A DNA stretch of 7,339 nucleotides from Phycisphaeraceae bacterium (GTDB lineage Bacteria; Planctomycetota; Phycisphaerae; Phycisphaerales; Phycisphaeraceae). A model generated the notes under the pieces. That model was not told the DNA's origin and searched no databases. It was given only the letters and a program-made list of their open reading frames with translations. The position numbers and the translations under genes are program-made. The stretch lies in NCBI GenBank assembly GCA_020850375.1, contig JADZET010000440.1, forward strand, positions 1-7,339, given 5' to 3'. Positions 5,892-7,339 of this stretch are shown here, piece by piece (positions within the stretch are counted from its first letter, which is position 1; each line of letters starts with the position of its first letter).

Positions 5892-7232
5892 TCACGCCCT
5901 GACGCGATCCGCCACGCTCGCCGCCAGCTCCGCCATCATCTTCCGGGGGTAGAGGCCAAAACACCAGTCCCGCCGGTGGGCCGTCGCCGCGTTGGCCACG
6001 CCCAATCGCGCTCGGTCAACGGCTGATTGGGCCCGTTCAATCTCATCGGCATGCTGCCGGGCCCAAGCGTTATTGATCCTGTGAATCTCCGCGAAAGCCC
6101 GGCTCCGCCGTCGATGGTCACGGTCCTGGTCCATCGCTGTCAGCAACTCCGCCTTACGGCCGGCAGCCTCGCCATCGAGGCCAAGCTCGCGGTCGAGGTT
6201 GTGCGGCAGGTGGTGCGCCCGCCAGACCGCACGACGGACATCGGCGGGCGTCGCCGCCTCGGCCTCGAGGTCCAGGTGGACGTCGGCGCTGACCACAGCC
6301 ATCGGCGCCAGGGATTGGCCCGTCCACGCCGACCACCACGCCTCCATCACGTGGTCGTAGACCCCGCCGCCCTTGCCGTGGATGAACAGGTCGCAGAGGC
6401 CGCCGCCGCGCATCGTCGCCGTCAACGCCAGGGCGCGCGGGGCCAGTGCGAATCCCGCTTCCGCCACGCCGCGGCCGTCCTCGAGCACCAGGTCCGCGGC
6501 GCCGCCACCGACGATCTCCGCGAACACGCGATGTCGCGGCCTCGCCCTCGCCACCGCCCAGAGCGGCAATTCCACGCGTTCGCGCTCGACACGCAGCGCA
6601 CCGATACCCGCCCCCGGATGCTCCGCCACCGCGCGGTTGTACGCACGCACACACGCCTCCGCCTCCTCGCGCATGCGGCGAACGAGTTCGACAAACGCTG
6701 TTTCGTCGGCCAGCTCAGAGACGAAGCGGATCTCCAGCGAGCTCATCGCCGGATCAGCATGCAGCCGCAACCGCTGCACGACACCCGCCACCTGCTTGGC
6801 CAGGGATGTTTCACCACCATCGCTGGCCTGCCAGGCCCGTCGAACGCCCGAAAGATCCACGAGTACACGCCGGTTCGCCGTTCGACACCGCTCGGCAAAT
6901 GCGTCGAGCCTCTGCATGACATCTTCCGGGGGGACCGACTCGCAGCATCCCGTCGGCACGTCGGGCAACTGCCGGCCGAGCTCGAGATGTTCAGCGATGA
7001 GTCGTCCGTCGGCCGTCAGCACGGGCACGTCCAGCCCCAGGGCCGGGTGCACGTCCTGGTCGACCACCCAGTGCACCGCCCGCCCCCCTGCCGTCATCGA
7101 CACGGCGGCAATATCCTTGGCCAGGATGCCCGGATGCCACAGCCAGGCCTGGTGCCCGGTGGCGATCATCGCGCCCCGGCCTTGGGCGGCCGTCGCTGGC
7201 TTCAGTGTTGTGGGCTCCACCACCACGTGCAT
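5892..7232 (-). CDS. conserved hypothetical protein with BshC-like motifs
   Basis: The product is 446 residues from the ATG at 7232-7230, with no signal peptide or membrane segments; I cannot name it with confidence. Near the N-terminus MIATGHQAWLWHPGILAKD (22-40) is followed about 16 residues later by VHWVVDQDVHP (53-63). This spacing and pattern resemble the opening of BshC (TGQQ.GLF.GP..K, then vFW.a.eDHD), a Rossmann-fold enzyme that adds cysteine to GlcN-malate in bacillithiol synthesis. Further on, LAPRALALT (263-271) and DLFIHGKGGGVYDHV (281-295) occupy the place where BshC has its conserved LxP ... GGPGE stretch. A charged helical region (about 370-415) could be a coiled coil, and the end carries RDWCFGLYPRKM (421-432). 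I recall similar 'DLFIHG.GGG.YD' proteins from planctomycetes, without a proven function. The frame stays open to the window edge, but the 30 upstream residues are Arg-rich, low-quality sequence that overlaps the possible end of another gene. No clear Shine-Dalgarno precedes 7232. Confidence 0.62.
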   Translation of the reverse strand: MHVVVEPTTLKPATAAQGRGAMIATGHQAWLWHPGILAKDIAAVSMTAGGRAVHWVVDQDVHPALGLDVPVLTADGRLIAEHLELGRQLPDVPTGCCESVPPEDVMQRLDAFAERCRTANRRVLVDLSGVRRAWQASDGGETSLAKQVAGVVQRLRLHADPAMSSLEIRFVSELADETAFVELVRRMREEAEACVRAYNRAVAEHPGAGIGALRVERERVELPLWAVARARPRHRVFAEIVGGGAADLVLEDGRGVAEAGFALAPRALALTATMRGGGLCDLFIHGKGGGVYDHVMEAWWSAWTGQSLAPMAVVSADVHLDLEAEAATPADVRRAVWRAHHLPHNLDRELGLDGEAAGRKAELLTAMDQDRDHRRRSRAFAEIHRINNAWARQHADEIERAQSAVDRARLGVANAATAHRRDWCFGLYPRKMMAELAASVADRVRA

Positions 7233-7241
7233 GACGGGCCG

Positions 7242-7270
7242 AACATACCCCGCGATCGCGGATCCGTCAC
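7242..7270 (-). promoter_or_regulatory. possible promoter of the 5892-7232 gene
   Basis: Reading the minus strand, GTGACG (7270-7265) and TATGTT (7247-7242) are separated by exactly 17 nt and each match the sigma-70 hexamers at four of six positions. A start of transcription about 7 nt on would fall almost at the ATG (7232), giving a very short or leaderless mRNA, which would agree with the lack of a Shine-Dalgarno. A 10-bp palindrome CGCGATCGCG (7251-7260) lies in the spacer. Weak evidence. Confidence 0.2.
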
Positions 7271-7282
7271 CTGCCAAGGGCG

Positions 7283-7339
7283 TTACTTCCCTTCGTCGTC
7301 CACGCCCACGGGGCCGGTGCACCCCGCGGCCGGCTCGCA
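7283..7339 (-). CDS. possible C-terminal end of a further minus-strand gene (partial)
   Basis: One minus-strand frame entering from the right edge runs for 18 codons and stops at TAA (7285-7283). It ends in GPVGVDDEGK, an acidic, natural-looking C-terminus. The alternative frame of the same bases, which would extend the next gene, gives RPRGRGRR-type sequence that looks unreal. If true, a same-strand gene ends 50 nt before the BshC-like gene, and the three could share a transcript. Too short to assign any function. Confidence 0.3.
   Translation of the reverse strand, partial: CEPAAGCTGPVGVDDEGK

Noticed and set aside
5339..6026. Plus-strand open frames opposite nnrD and the BshC-like gene
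   Set aside because: They lie antisense to well-supported coding sequence, with low-complexity Arg/Pro/Ser translations and no Shine-Dalgarno.
7251..7260. Palindrome CGCGATCGCG, containing the cyanobacterial HIP1 octamer
   Set aside because: It is a single copy in the window, and palindromes of this length are expected by chance in several kilobases of GC-rich DNA.

Overview
The window looks like chromosomal DNA from a GC-rich, diderm, Gram-negative-type bacterium, most likely a planctomycete of the Phycisphaerae type. Three things point there. BamD-like and LptE-like outer-membrane assembly proteins sit side by side. One gene encodes an exported protein with a textbook PEP-CTERM tail. The last large gene has a form that I recall mainly from planctomycete genomes. 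The phylum is an inference; the diderm envelope is well supported.

Layout, left half, plus strand: a 5'-truncated BamD-like TPR protein gene (1-744) is followed closely by an lptE-like lipoprotein gene ending at 1336. The two probably form one transcription unit for outer-membrane biogenesis. After a 185-nt gap comes a complete ftsH (1522-3570), the membrane-anchored AAA+ zinc protease. A 273-nt intergenic region follows. It is less GC-rich than its surroundings and holds several potential RNA structures, including a terminator-like hairpin that can be rearranged. It leads into a PEP-CTERM secreted-protein gene (3844-4875), which has a strong Shine-Dalgarno.

Right half, minus strand: nnrD (4922-5851, NAD(P)H-hydrate dehydratase) lies downstream of a conserved hypothetical gene (5892-7232) whose motifs resemble those of BshC, the cysteine-adding enzyme of bacillithiol synthesis. 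A possible C-terminal scrap of a further gene occupies the right edge (7283-7339). The plus- and minus-strand units converge at about 4876-4921. The intrinsic terminator of the PEP-CTERM gene overlaps the last codons and the stop codon of nnrD.

Functional reading: the plus-strand genes deal with envelope construction and quality control (outer-membrane protein insertion, LPS delivery, membrane proteolysis, a surface or exported protein). The minus-strand pair looks metabolic (nicotinamide cofactor repair plus a possible thiol-related enzyme). I saw no mobile elements, CRISPR arrays, tRNAs or rRNAs. No gene set in the window forms a clear new system. The most interesting items are the BshC-like protein and the structured leader of the PEP-CTERM gene.
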